A stretch of 64,000 bases of DNA from Nostoc sp. LEGE 06077. GTDB lineage: Bacteria > Cyanobacteriota > Cyanobacteriia > Cyanobacteriales > Nostocaceae. Below the pieces are notes generated by a model. The model ran no database searches, had not been told where the DNA came from, and saw only the letters and a program-made list of their open reading frames with translations. Where the stretch lies: NCBI RefSeq assembly GCF_015207705.1, contig NZ_JADEWI010000032.1:1-64000 (forward strand). The letters are read 5' to 3'. Below are positions 1 through 8,719 of the stretch, in pieces. Numbering within the stretch: the first letter of the stretch is position 1; each line of letters opens with the position of its first letter. The translations under genes and the position numbers were made by a program.

Positions 1-563
1 TCTTGCTAAATGTTTCAGAATTTGTAACTCTACATCCATTGCCCCACTTACCTTTCAGGGTTTTCTTTTTTTATTCTTTTATTCAGAATACCCGGAAAGT
101 GACAGAAGAGGGTTATAGCTGTAGCCAAGGTAGTTAGGACATCGGTAAGCGATAAAACTTAGATAATAAAAGACTTTTAACTCTGTCACCTGTCACCTGT
201 CCCCTACTATAAATATTGATGAGAAAAAAAAAGACATAATTACTGCTGTTATGGCGACATATTCCACCAGATACTTGATGGCAATTAAAGTCAGATTGGC
301 GATGTTGTAGATTTAGCCAAAACCTTGTTTTTACGGTGTGGACATTGCCAAAACTACGATAATTGAGAATGCTACAAGACACATCCAATCTGGAAAAATA
401 CCTCACAATTTTGATTTAAGTCTACAGAAAGTGTGCTATTTTTGTCCCGATTCATACTTGCTATTCTATTGCATTCAAAAATCAAAAAAAGCATGATGTT
501 AATGGGAAGAGACAAATCACAGTTTGCTTTCCAAAAACAACTTGAATCCAGAGGTTTATCATC
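1..563. other. AT-rich intergenic region before the peptide gene
   Basis: No convincing gene is seen here. Minus-strand frames of 71-90 codons exist but have no recognisable family, no ribosome-binding site and atypical composition. Around 184-205 there is a short tandem repeat of CTGTCAC/CTGTCCC units, a class common between genes in filamentous cyanobacteria. The last ~100 bases should hold the promoter of the small peptide gene at 564. A 31-codon frame (496-591) overlaps that gene in another phase and is probably chance. Confidence 0.5.
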
Positions 564-728
564 ATGGCTGAAATTAAAATTACTCAACTGAATTCTGAAA
601 AATCTGCTGATGAAATCATTGACTTAAAGGCTAAATCTGCCAAAGATTCACCCGAATTTACAGCTTTCACAACTGTACGTGGTGGAGTTGCTTTTGCAGT
701 TGCTAAATGGTCTTCTTTCTTAGCTTAA
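564..728 (+). CDS. putative secreted-peptide precursor (54 aa) with RGG leader end
   Basis: This short frame has 54 codons, an ATG start and an AGAGG Shine-Dalgarno about nine bases upstream (roughly 549-554). The N-terminal 41 residues are hydrophilic and charged (MAEIKITQLN..., then a DEIIDLKAK stretch) and end in TTVRGG. The remaining 13 residues are hydrophobic (VAFAVAKWSSFLA). A polar leader ending in Gly-Gly followed by a short hydrophobic core is the layout of substrates of C39 peptidase exporters, and one such exporter is encoded at 4397 on the same strand. I do not recognise a named family. The precursor role is inferred from layout and neighbours. There is no cysteine in the core, so a lanthionine- or disulfide-type product is unlikely. 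It could be a bacteriocin-like or signalling peptide, or simply a small intracellular protein. Confidence 0.6.
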   Translation: MAEIKITQLNSEKSADEIIDLKAKSAKDSPEFTAFTTVRGGVAFAVAKWSSFLA

Positions 729-736
729 GATAGTTT

Positions 737-792
737 TTTAAAATAGTTCTGAAATAAACAATATTTATTGCAGATTTCAGAACTATTTTAAA
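737..792 (+). terminator. strong hairpin just after the peptide gene
   Basis: A perfect 19-base inverted repeat (arms 737-755 and 774-792, core AAAATAGTTCTGAAAT) with an 18-base loop starts nine bases after the peptide stop codon. The left arm is preceded by a T run and the right arm continues into A/T-rich sequence. It may act as an attenuating terminator or 3'-end stabiliser that keeps peptide mRNA in excess over the downstream genes, as is common for exported-peptide precursors. That role is inferred. Confidence 0.6.
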
Positions 793-801
793 ATAAATTT
801 C

Positions 802-841
802 CACAGTGACATAGTTAATTATATAAACTAACGTCACTGTG
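802..841. repeat. second hairpin, CACAGTGAC inverted repeat
   Basis: Perfect 9-base arms CACAGTGAC (802-810) and GTCACTGTG (833-841), extended inward by TAGTT/AACTA, form a second stem-loop ten bases after the first. It lies about 90 bases upstream of the TPR gene. It could be a second transcription stop, an mRNA processing site, or a protein-binding palindrome for the next gene. Confidence 0.5.
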
Positions 842-931
842 ATTTATCTCATATCTAGCTAATTGTCATCTTCGCTTTATTTACTTGGGACTGTAATAAC
901 TACTTAGGGATAAAAATCAGGAGATAATTTT

Positions 932-2260
932 ATGACAACTCTTAATGGTTCACCAATAGCTTGGTTAAATAGACAATATTTTGATCTTGGCCTTTTAAAT
1001 GGTGGTAAACCACATCATTACGGAATTGAATTTAGTTATAATAGTTTAATTAGTAACACAACACTTCCCTATACTGTACAAGTAAATATCTCTCCTTTTT
1101 TTAGAGAATCTCTGGTTAAAGAAACTGGGATGTTTCAATACCATGTTGATCATCCACTACAACTAGCAAAAGAATTGCGTACCGAGCGTTGGGAAAAATT
1201 TTGTGAGTATTTAGCAAATTATCAAGAATTGCCAAATCTTACTAAACTACGCGTGATGAATTTGTTGAGAAGCTTGTGCTTTCATCGGGTAGTGAAAGAG
1301 TATATCCCAGAGATATCTAGTGCAGAAATTGCTAGTGATGTAGAACTGGCTACTCTCGCATGGTGTAGGGCGCTTTCGAGCTTGATTACTCACTTTGACG
1401 ATCGCACCTTTGATTATATCCAAGAAATTGAAGCGATCGCCACTCATGCGCCATCAGGAAGTAAGGTAAAAATCAATGCTGGTTTACAAATGGTAGTTGA
1501 GTATGCCAAAACATTTGGAGATTTAGCCGCAGCTGAGTTTTGGCGTGAAGTAGTTACCAAGGACATTCAAGAATTAAAACCTTCACTCAACGATTTTGAA
1601 TTTAATTTGTTGATGAGTATGTACTATCGTTCTGTTTCTTTTGTGCCATTTTTACGCAGAGATAAACAGAAGGTAGTTGAAGAAATGGATTTATGCGAAT
1701 CTCACGCCAGAAGTTTGAATCCTGAAAATGAATTGCAACAAATTGTAGCGCGGGAAAATCTCAGCCTGTGTATGGAAAGCCGTTCTAAAGAGTCTATCTG
1801 GCTCAAAGATCTCGCTCTTGCAGAAGAACGAGTACGCTTGATAGTCCAGCTAGAGCCTTTAGAGCCTAGATATCACCTGGAGTTGGCAGAGGTGTTGACC
1901 AAGCAAGGTAAACTGGAAGAAGCTGCCAAAGTTTATCGTTCAGCCACAAGGTTAGGCCCTCCAGGTACTCCAGTGGCTTGGTTTATGGCTGGTCAATGTC
2001 ACGAAAAAATTGGCGAATTAGAATTAGCTAGTGACTGTTATCTGGCTTCTCTGCAAATCGAGCCAGAGGCTATCTCAGTTGTCAAACACCTATCTAATAT
2101 AGCTCCTCGCTTGGGAAATCCCGGACTCGTAAATTGGAGTAATTTGCGTTTAGCTGAACTCGAAGAAGAACAACAAAAATTACAACCTAAATCTGCACCT
2201 AATTTCCAAAGTGAATCTTTATCTGCATTAAAACGTTCAGCAGATAAAGTATTAGTTTAA
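932..2260 (+). CDS. TPR-repeat protein of the export locus
   Basis: 442 residues with an ATG start and a clear AGGAG eight bases upstream. The first ~70 residues are unlike any family I know. The middle is alpha-helical. Residues roughly 310-400 contain at least two tetratricopeptide units (around YHLELAEVLTKQGKLEEAA and WFMAGQCHEKIGELELASDC). TPRs bind peptides or proteins. No signal peptide or membrane segment is seen, so it is probably cytoplasmic. It lies between the small peptide gene and the PpiC-like gene, all on one strand, so it could bind the precursor, scaffold the exporter or regulate the locus. None of these can be chosen from sequence alone. The C-terminus (about 30 residues) is polar and probably disordered. 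Confidence 0.75.
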   Translation: MTTLNGSPIAWLNRQYFDLGLLNGGKPHHYGIEFSYNSLISNTTLPYTVQVNISPFFRESLVKETGMFQYHVDHPLQLAKELRTERWEKFCEYLANYQELPNLTKLRVMNLLRSLCFHRVVKEYIPEISSAEIASDVELATLAWCRALSSLITHFDDRTFDYIQEIEAIATHAPSGSKVKINAGLQMVVEYAKTFGDLAAAEFWREVVTKDIQELKPSLNDFEFNLLMSMYYRSVSFVPFLRRDKQKVVEEMDLCESHARSLNPENELQQIVARENLSLCMESRSKESIWLKDLALAEERVRLIVQLEPLEPRYHLELAEVLTKQGKLEEAAKVYRSATRLGPPGTPVAWFMAGQCHEKIGELELASDCYLASLQIEPEAISVVKHLSNIAPRLGNPGLVNWSNLRLAELEEEQQKLQPKSAPNFQSESLSALKRSADKVLV

Positions 2261-2277
2261 TATAACAATTAAGGTAT

Positions 2278-2358
2278 AGTAATCCTAAATAATTTGTCAA
2301 TAAATCTACTATTTCTTTCCTATCTAGATGAGTAGTTTATCAATCAATTAGGATTACT
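2278..2358. repeat. inverted repeat between TPR and PpiC-like genes
   Basis: Eleven-base perfect arms AGTAATCCTAA (2278-2288) and TTAGGATTACT (2348-2358) enclose about 59 bases. Those contain a weaker inner match (AATCTACT against AGTAGTTT). It may fold as a long hairpin in the mRNA between 932-2260 and 2402-3172. No T tract follows, so a simple terminator is unlikely. Confidence 0.45.
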
Positions 2359-2401
2359 GCATCTCATTTTTTGTGTTCCACATAATCAAGAATTACTGAA
2401 A

Positions 2402-3172
2402 ATGACAGACCCTATCGTAATTACCAACCAGGATATTTTGCATCAACTGAAACTAGCTTGTAAGTTGCCAGAAATCATTGAACAAATCACTGCTGATCAT
2501 ATTGTGAAAGCTTTTGCTTTGGAAAATGGGATTAAGATAGAAACAGAGGAGTTGCAACAAGCAGCAGATAAAATCCGGTTAGCTAATAATCTCGATAGTG
2601 CGGCACAAACATGGCAATGGCTAGAAAAAAACTATTTATCTCTCGATGATTTTGAACAAATTACACATAGTAGTCTGATTTTTGGCAAGTTAGCAGCACA
2701 TCTCTTTGAAAATAAAGTTGAAGAATATTTTTTTGCACACCAACTAGACTATGCTGGTGTAATTATGTATGAAGTTATTTTAGAAGATGAAGATTTAGCA
2801 TTAGAACTTTTTTATGCTATTAAAGAAGGTGAAATTAGCTTTTATGAAGTTGCTCACCAATACATCGAAAATATAGAATTACGTCGCGCTTGCGGATATC
2901 GTGGGTTAGTGCGTCGCCGAGATTTATTACCAGAACTATCTGCGGCTATTTTTACTGTTCAGCCACCCCAACTTCTCAAACCAATTTTTACATCAAGAGG
3001 AATTCACTTGATTTTGGTGGAAGAAATTATTCAGCCGGAGTTAGATGCTCAACTGCGTCAACAAATTGTGGCATATTTATTTTCGGAATGGCTGAAACAG
3101 CAAACTCAACAAGTAATACATCAGCTTCAATTTGACTTAAATCAACAAATTAACTCCGTATATTCAGTTTAA
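2402..3172 (+). CDS. PpiC/SurA-like peptidylprolyl isomerase
   Basis: 256 residues. The N-terminal ~120 residues are helical, as in the SurA N-domain. Residues about 120-215 resemble a parvulin (PpiC) fold, including YRGLVRRRDLLPELSAAIF and the ending TSRGIHLILVEEI. There is no signal peptide, so it probably acts in the cytoplasm. In cyanobacteria such signal-less PpiC proteins often lie next to C39/HlyD export genes and may hold or isomerise the peptide before export; that is context-based. A homologue of similar length and layout lies at 33921. The expected G(G)LG-type motif of active parvulins is degenerate here (RACGYRGLV), so it may be more chaperone than enzyme. Confidence 0.75.
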   Translation: MTDPIVITNQDILHQLKLACKLPEIIEQITADHIVKAFALENGIKIETEELQQAADKIRLANNLDSAAQTWQWLEKNYLSLDDFEQITHSSLIFGKLAAHLFENKVEEYFFAHQLDYAGVIMYEVILEDEDLALELFYAIKEGEISFYEVAHQYIENIELRRACGYRGLVRRRDLLPELSAAIFTVQPPQLLKPIFTSRGIHLILVEEIIQPELDAQLRQQIVAYLFSEWLKQQTQQVIHQLQFDLNQQINSVYSV

Positions 3173-3499
3173 AATTACTTATTCTTAGTCAAAATATAAT
3201 CAAAAATCTTAATTTTGGAACCCACTGCTTTAATTGATTATGAATAGTATATGTATGTTATAAAGCATATATATTGTGATGAAATCCTGTGTTGATTACC
3301 ATAGAGATATCAATTTGTAAATAATTAAGGCACAAAACTTAGCCTTACAAACTATAGAAATCATATTTAATTTCTCCACCTCTGTTACTTCTTTTCCTAT
3401 TTCCTGTTCCCTATTCCCTACCCACACAAGTAATTTCAATAATCAAGTCGGATTCCTATCAATATTCAAGCTGTTAAACTTGGGAATTAATTTCACAGA

Positions 3500-3537
3500 T
3501 TTTCGGGACATAAATGTTTTAGTTTATGTCCCGAAAA
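3500..3537. repeat. 15-bp stem-loop in the long intergenic gap
   Basis: Perfect arms TTTTCGGGACATAAA (3500-3514) and TTTATGTCCCGAAAA (3523-3537) with an 8-base loop. A second smaller hairpin, CGGTGCA/TGCACCG, lies at 3676-3697. Together they occupy the ~600-base gap (3173-3777) between the PpiC-like gene and the HTH gene, where I see no coding frame above about 20 codons. A HIP1 octamer lies between them. No long T tract follows either stem, so operator, processing site or small mobile repeat are all open. Confidence 0.55.
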
Positions 3538-3777
3538 CTTTTCATCTAATAAGCGATCGCCTCATCGCCTGAACAGCATATATCACCTAGACTTCATCAT
3601 TTAATGAGAATTTCAACGAGAAAAATATTTATTTGTTTTTACGGAAATTAATTTTTTGTGTATGTATTTATAGCCCGGTGCAATTTAACCTGCACCGCTG
3701 ATTGTCATTTACCTGATGTCTAATCTGTATTGGGTAAATAACAACAGACATATCAATTTATAGTGCATTTTACCGTT

Positions 3778-4407
3778 ATGTCGTACCAACAAGCACAACA
3801 TGACATCCCAAGGGCGCAAGCACCTACAGGTAAGTACTTAACAAAGTTTCAACGCAAACTGCTGCAAGAAAATTTGCAAAAAGATTTATCTGATTCCTAT
3901 CGTCAGCGAATTGAAATTATGTTGTTGGCGGATGAAGGAAAGTCACAAACAGAAATTTGTCAGATTCTGGGCTGTTGTGCTGCTACAGCACGACATTGGA
4001 TACACATTGCGCGAATGGGAATGGCGCATCAATGGCAAGATTTCCCAATTGGTCGCCCAAAAGCGGTGAATGAGCAATATTTAGAGCGATTGAAAGAACT
4101 TGTCAGTAATAGCCCCCGCGACTATGGCTATTCTTTTCGGCGATGGACAGCCAATTGGCTACAAAAACATCTAGCAAAAGAACTAGGTGTGGAAATCAGC
4201 GATCGCCATATTAAACGACTCTTGAAACAAATGGGGTTGTCTACATTACCAAAATCCCAAAATGCTGAAGCAAGTAATACTCAACCAAGGAATAAGTCCA
4301 AAATTTTGATTAAAGATTTGCGATCGGCAAGATTAACAGATGATAGCGATTTCTTGTCGATTAAATTTACAAAATTAGGCAGAAATGTAGATACTTATGG
4401 CGCATAA
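3778..4407 (+). CDS. IS630-type helix-turn-helix protein, possible regulator
   Basis: 209 residues from the ATG at 3778; a GTG at 3763 would add five. Residues about 20-130 form two helix-turn-helix units typical of the DNA-binding half of IS630/Tc1 transposases (LLADEGKSQTEICQILGC..., then DYGYSFRRWTANWLQKHLAKEL and ISDRHIKRLLKQMGL). The DDE catalytic half is absent. The C-terminal ~60 residues are polar and unmatched. The stop overlaps the start of the exporter gene by 11 bases (ATGGCGCATAA), which suggests translational coupling. It is either a domesticated transposase fragment now working as a regulator of the exporter, or a 5' transposase remnant that happens to lead into it. The clean overlap favours the former. 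Confidence 0.7.
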   Translation: MSYQQAQHDIPRAQAPTGKYLTKFQRKLLQENLQKDLSDSYRQRIEIMLLADEGKSQTEICQILGCCAATARHWIHIARMGMAHQWQDFPIGRPKAVNEQYLERLKELVSNSPRDYGYSFRRWTANWLQKHLAKELGVEISDRHIKRLLKQMGLSTLPKSQNAEASNTQPRNKSKILIKDLRSARLTDDSDFLSIKFTKLGRNVDTYGA

Positions 4408-7114
4408 TCTATCTCTTCAGTTGGTCACTCTAGAACAACTCAACGCAAGTTTGGGCTGTTCCCTCTCGCTAGAAGAATTTCAGGAGTGTCTGCAACAAGC
4501 AAAATCCCTTAATCCCAAAGTTGGGAAATTCTGGCAAGGCATAAATGTTGAACCTGGGATTTATATTGTAGTGACAGGCAAAGTCAGATTACTAGATGAA
4601 GCCGATGAATTAATTGCCACGTTAGAAGCAGGAACTTCCTTTGGAGAATTTACCTTATTTCCAGAAGCTAACTTTAAACCATATTCAGCTAGGGCTTCAG
4701 TTAATTTACAACTGTGCTTTATTCCCGGTGATGTATTACATTCATTGATGGCCAAATATCCCGAAATTCGCGGTCATCTTTGGACTAAAGCCTTATCCCG
4801 TTCGCCACAACAATCAGAATCAGATGCTTCTCCCCTCACGACATCACATCATCAAATAGAGATTGTTGCGCCTCCGGTCGAACTTGCAGACAACAAAAAG
4901 ATTAGCAAAGCTTACTTCCCCAACCCTACCCAGCAAGTCGGCCATTTATGGCAAAAAGTCACTCGGCGCTATCCATTTTTTGCTCAACAAAGTGCTTCTG
5001 ACTGTGGTGCAGCTTGTTTAGTCATGGTGTCTCGCTATTGGGGTAAACGCTTTAGTGTGAATCGCTTGCGAGATATTGCCAATGTAGACCGCAACGGTGC
5101 ATCTTTGCGGGGTTTAGTCATGGCGGCGGAAAGTCTCGGCTTCAATACTAGACCAGTCAAAGCTAGTTTCAAGCAGTTAGCCAAGCAAAAATTACCAGCG
5201 ATCGCCCACTGGGAAGGCAAACATTATATAGTTGTTTATGAAATCACACCCAAAGATGTGATTATTGGCGACCCCGCTATTGGTCAAAAAACTCTCAGCC
5301 ACAGCGAATTTAAAGCTAACTGGACTGGTTATGCTTTGCTGTTGCAACCAACAGCCGCCCTCAAAGATGCTAAAGAAACCTCTACACCTTTTTGGCAATT
5401 CTTGAGATTAATGCAACCCCACTCGTTGGTAATATTGGAGGTGTTGATTGCTTCAGTCTTTATCCAGATATTTGGACTGATTACCCCTTTATTTACCCAG
5501 TTAATTTTAGACCGCGTGGTTGTCCAGCGATCGGAACTCACACTAACAGCCGTGGGTTTAGGATTGTTGATGTTTAACTTGTTTCGCGTCGCCATGATAG
5601 GGTTACGCCAATATCTGTTAGACCACACAGCTAACAAAATCGACTTAGTTTTAATTGTGGGTTTTATTCGCCACACCCTGCGGCTACCGCTGAGTTTTTT
5701 CGAGTCGCGTTATGTGGGAGATATCATCTCTCGTATCCAAGAAAATCGCAAAATTCAAAGATTTCTTTCTGGTGAAGCCTTATCTATCCTCTTGGATTTA
5801 TTCACCGTCTTTATTTATGTAGGATTAATGCTGTGGTATAGCTGGCAAATGGCGCTATTAGTATTAGTTATAGTCCCACCTTTTGCCTTACTAGCCTTAA
5901 TAGCTACACCTTTTCTCCAAAGGATTTCACGAGAAATATTTAATGCTGTTGCCAAAGAAAGCAGTTACTTAATTGAAGCCCTAACTGGTGTGCGAACAGT
6001 CAAAGCTACAGCAGTTGAACAAAATGTGCGCTGGCATTGGGAAGAGTTATTAAATCAAGAAGTGAAAACCAACTTTGCCAGCCAAGTTATTAGTAACCGT
6101 CTGCAAATCATTAGTAACACAATTCAAGCCTTCGTAACTACTGCCTTGCTATGGTTTGGGGCGCATTTGGTTATTCAAAATCAGTTAACAATTGGACAAT
6201 TAGTAGCATTTAATTTGCTATTAGTCAATATTATTACACCCTTTCAACGACTGACTATCTTGTGGAATCAATTCCAAGAAGTAGTAATTGCTGTAGAACG
6301 AATTAATGATGTTTTAGAGGCAGAACCAGAAGAAGATTTACAATATCAGCTAAGACAAAATTTGCCATATCTCCAAGGCAGTATTCGCTTTGAAAATGTG
6401 ACTTTTCGCTATCACCCAGACAGTGATGTAAATATTTTAGAAAATCTCAGTTTTGCAATCAAGCCAGGGCAAATGGTAGCTTTAGTGGGGCGTAGTGGTT
6501 CAGGGAAAACAACCATTTCTAAGTTAGTTTTAGGCTTGTATCCCCCTACTGATGGCAAAATCTGGATTGATGGTCATGATATTACCAGTATTTCCTTACG
6601 TTCTCTCCGTTCTTGTGTGGGAGTAGTTGACCAAGATACCTTTTTATTTGGTGGCACAATTCGAGAAAATATTAGCTTAGGGTATCCTGGAGCAACTTTA
6701 GCAGAATTGATAAAAGCAGCTAAATTAGCTGGTGCTGATGAGTTTATTAAAAAGTTACCTTTGGGATATGAAACTCAAATAGGTGAAGGTGGCGGTTTGT
6801 TGTCTGGTGGACAGCGACAGCGAATTGCGATCGCTAGGGCTTTATTAGGTAATCCGCAGTTATTGATTTTAGATGAAGCTACTTCTCATTTAGATACTGA
6901 ATCTGAAAGAATTATTCAACAAAATCTCACCAAAATTCTCAATGGAAGAACAACATTAGTCATAGCCCACCGACTTTCGACTGTGCGGAATGCAGATTTG
7001 ATTTTAGTTCTAGATAGAGGGCTGCTAATTGAAAGTGGAACCCATGAAGAATTAATGAATAAAAAAGGACATTATTTCTATCTCAATCAACAGCAGTTCC
7101 AGCTTAATAATTAA
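4397..7114 (+). CDS. C39-peptidase ABC exporter with cNMP-binding-like domain (HetC-like)
   Basis: 905 residues. Residues ~45-130 resemble a cyclic-nucleotide-binding fold (EPGIYIVVTGKVRLL, then SFGEF). Residues ~193-320 are a C39 peptidase with oxyanion Gln198, catalytic Cys203 (SDCGAACL), His276 (KHYIVV) and Asp292 (GDPAIG). Residues ~345-640 hold the membrane helices. The nucleotide-binding domain has Walker A GRSGSGKTT (~697), signature LSGGQRQR (~800) and Walker B LLILDEATS. All key residues are present, so it should cut a leader after a Gly-Gly type site while pumping the product out. Domain order matches HetC-like exporters of heterocystous cyanobacteria, but hetC itself cannot be claimed because hetP is not beside it. 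HlyD at 7191 is the likely adaptor and the 564-728 peptide a candidate substrate. Confidence 0.93.
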   Translation: MAHNLSLQLVTLEQLNASLGCSLSLEEFQECLQQAKSLNPKVGKFWQGINVEPGIYIVVTGKVRLLDEADELIATLEAGTSFGEFTLFPEANFKPYSARASVNLQLCFIPGDVLHSLMAKYPEIRGHLWTKALSRSPQQSESDASPLTTSHHQIEIVAPPVELADNKKISKAYFPNPTQQVGHLWQKVTRRYPFFAQQSASDCGAACLVMVSRYWGKRFSVNRLRDIANVDRNGASLRGLVMAAESLGFNTRPVKASFKQLAKQKLPAIAHWEGKHYIVVYEITPKDVIIGDPAIGQKTLSHSEFKANWTGYALLLQPTAALKDAKETSTPFWQFLRLMQPHSLVILEVLIASVFIQIFGLITPLFTQLILDRVVVQRSELTLTAVGLGLLMFNLFRVAMIGLRQYLLDHTANKIDLVLIVGFIRHTLRLPLSFFESRYVGDIISRIQENRKIQRFLSGEALSILLDLFTVFIYVGLMLWYSWQMALLVLVIVPPFALLALIATPFLQRISREIFNAVAKESSYLIEALTGVRTVKATAVEQNVRWHWEELLNQEVKTNFASQVISNRLQIISNTIQAFVTTALLWFGAHLVIQNQLTIGQLVAFNLLLVNIITPFQRLTILWNQFQEVVIAVERINDVLEAEPEEDLQYQLRQNLPYLQGSIRFENVTFRYHPDSDVNILENLSFAIKPGQMVALVGRSGSGKTTISKLVLGLYPPTDGKIWIDGHDITSISLRSLRSCVGVVDQDTFLFGGTIRENISLGYPGATLAELIKAAKLAGADEFIKKLPLGYETQIGEGGGLLSGGQRQRIAIARALLGNPQLLILDEATSHLDTESERIIQQNLTKILNGRTTLVIAHRLSTVRNADLILVLDRGLLIESGTHEELMNKKGHYFYLNQQQFQLNN

Positions 7115-7190
7115 TGGTTAATAGTTTTTGTGATGCTCTTTATTGTCTCTTCTCTCCATTTTTAGCCTCTACCTCCTGTTTTGAAAAAAT

Positions 7191-8717
7191 ATGACAGATA
7201 CATTTAATGGTAAACGACCAAATTCATCTTTACAAGAAAAAGATACATTTGAACAAGCAATTATAGACAACTCTATACCAGCAAAAACTGATGATTGGTC
7301 TGATGTTACGCGAGAAACACTGGATAACTTACCCCAAGTTTGGACGCGAGGAATCCTATATTTTTTAGTTGTGTTTGTCTCAATCATTTTACCTTGGACA
7401 ATTTTTTCTCAGATTGATGAAACAGGTACAGCTAGAGGCAGACTTGAAACTCAAGATAAAACCATTAAGCTCGATGCATCTGTGGCGGGGACTGTAGCTG
7501 AAATTCAAGTCAAAGAAGGAGATTTAGTCAAAGCCGGACAAACTTTATTAACATTAGACTCGGAATTAGTAAAATCAGAATTGCAACAAGCCCAGGATAA
7601 ATTAGAAGGGCAATTAAATAGATTGACGCAGTTAAATTCAGCGAAAAATCAACTATTTGTCTCTTCGGCAACGCAAGAGCAACAAAATCAATCGCAACAG
7701 TTAGAGAAACAATCACAAATTGAACAATTTCGCCAAAATCTGCAACTAATTACAAATAATCTTAATTTACATCAAGAGGAAGGTATAGCACAATTAAACC
7801 AAGCAAAACAAACTATCATACAACACGAAAAAGCGAAAAAATTAGCTGATGTTAGCTTGGCGATCGCCCAACGAGAACTAGAACGTTATCAAAAGGCTTA
7901 TAAAGAGGGAATTGCGGCTGAAGTTAACGTTGTAGAAAAAGAAGATGCTCTACAAGAAAGAATAAAATTATCTGAACAAACAAAAGCAGATATTCAGCAA
8001 GCAAAGTTACGTTTAGCAGAACAACAAAGCAGTTATGAACGGAATATTCGCCAAGCTAATGCAGATATTCAACAAGCCCAGTTACGCCTTAAAGAACAAG
8101 AAAGCAGTTATCAAACTTTAACTCGTTCTGGCAAATTAGCTATTTTAAGAATTGCCGAACAACAAAAAAATCTCGAAACTGAGATTACATCTTTGCAATC
8201 AGATATCGCTCAAACTAAAAGTCAAATCGAATCTCTCAAATTTCAATTACAACAGCGAGAAATCAAAGCTACTACCAACGGTATTCTATTTCAACTACCA
8301 ATACAAAAACCAGGAGCCGTTGTCCAATCTGGAACAATGCTGGCGGAGATAGCACCTGCAAATTCACCTTTGATCATTCGCGCCACAATGTCTACCACTG
8401 AAAGCGGTTCTTTACATACAGGGTTAGCAGTCAAGGTTAAATTTGATGCCTATCCATTTCAAGATTATGGGGTGATCTCAGGAGAGTTAATTAAGATTTC
8501 TCCGACTACTACGGAAATAGACACCCCTAATGGCAAAGTTGCGGCTTATAACTTAGATATTGCGCTCAAACAAAACTGTTTGCCTTCTGCTAATAAATGT
8601 ATACCCTTGCGCCCAGGTGATACAGCTACCGCCGAAGTCATTATCCGCCAACGCCGAATTATTGATTTTCTACTTGATCCATTCAAGCAGTTACAGCAAG
8701 GAGGAGTTAAGTTGTAA
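7191..8717 (+). CDS. HlyD-family membrane fusion (adaptor) protein
   Basis: 508 residues. One membrane segment lies near residues 55-75 (ILYFLVVFVSIILPWTIF). It is followed by a lipoyl-like half (VAGTVAEIQVKEGDLVKAG), a long Gln/Glu-rich coiled coil (about 120-350, with near-duplicate QQAKLRLAEQQSSYERN and QQAQLRLKEQESSYQ segments), the second lipoyl half (IKATTNGILFQLP) and a beta-barrel end. This is the periplasmic adaptor that joins an inner-membrane ABC exporter to an outer-membrane channel. It starts 76 bases after the C39 exporter and is surely its partner. No TolC-like gene is in the window, so a shared outer-membrane channel elsewhere is expected. Its end faces trmB with only two bases between stops. 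Confidence 0.92.
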   Translation: MTDTFNGKRPNSSLQEKDTFEQAIIDNSIPAKTDDWSDVTRETLDNLPQVWTRGILYFLVVFVSIILPWTIFSQIDETGTARGRLETQDKTIKLDASVAGTVAEIQVKEGDLVKAGQTLLTLDSELVKSELQQAQDKLEGQLNRLTQLNSAKNQLFVSSATQEQQNQSQQLEKQSQIEQFRQNLQLITNNLNLHQEEGIAQLNQAKQTIIQHEKAKKLADVSLAIAQRELERYQKAYKEGIAAEVNVVEKEDALQERIKLSEQTKADIQQAKLRLAEQQSSYERNIRQANADIQQAQLRLKEQESSYQTLTRSGKLAILRIAEQQKNLETEITSLQSDIAQTKSQIESLKFQLQQREIKATTNGILFQLPIQKPGAVVQSGTMLAEIAPANSPLIIRATMSTTESGSLHTGLAVKVKFDAYPFQDYGVISGELIKISPTTTEIDTPNGKVAAYNLDIALKQNCLPSANKCIPLRPGDTATAEVIIRQRRIIDFLLDPFKQLQQGGVKL

Positions 8718-8719
8718 GA

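Noticed and set aside
134-587. Two minus-strand frames (90 and 71 codons) before the peptide gene
   Set aside because: No family resemblance, no ribosome-binding site, composition unlike neighbours, and one overlaps the start of the well-supported 564-728 gene.
496-591. 31-codon plus-strand frame overlapping the peptide gene start
   Set aside because: Different phase, no Shine-Dalgarno and no conserved pattern; the 564 frame is clearly better supported.
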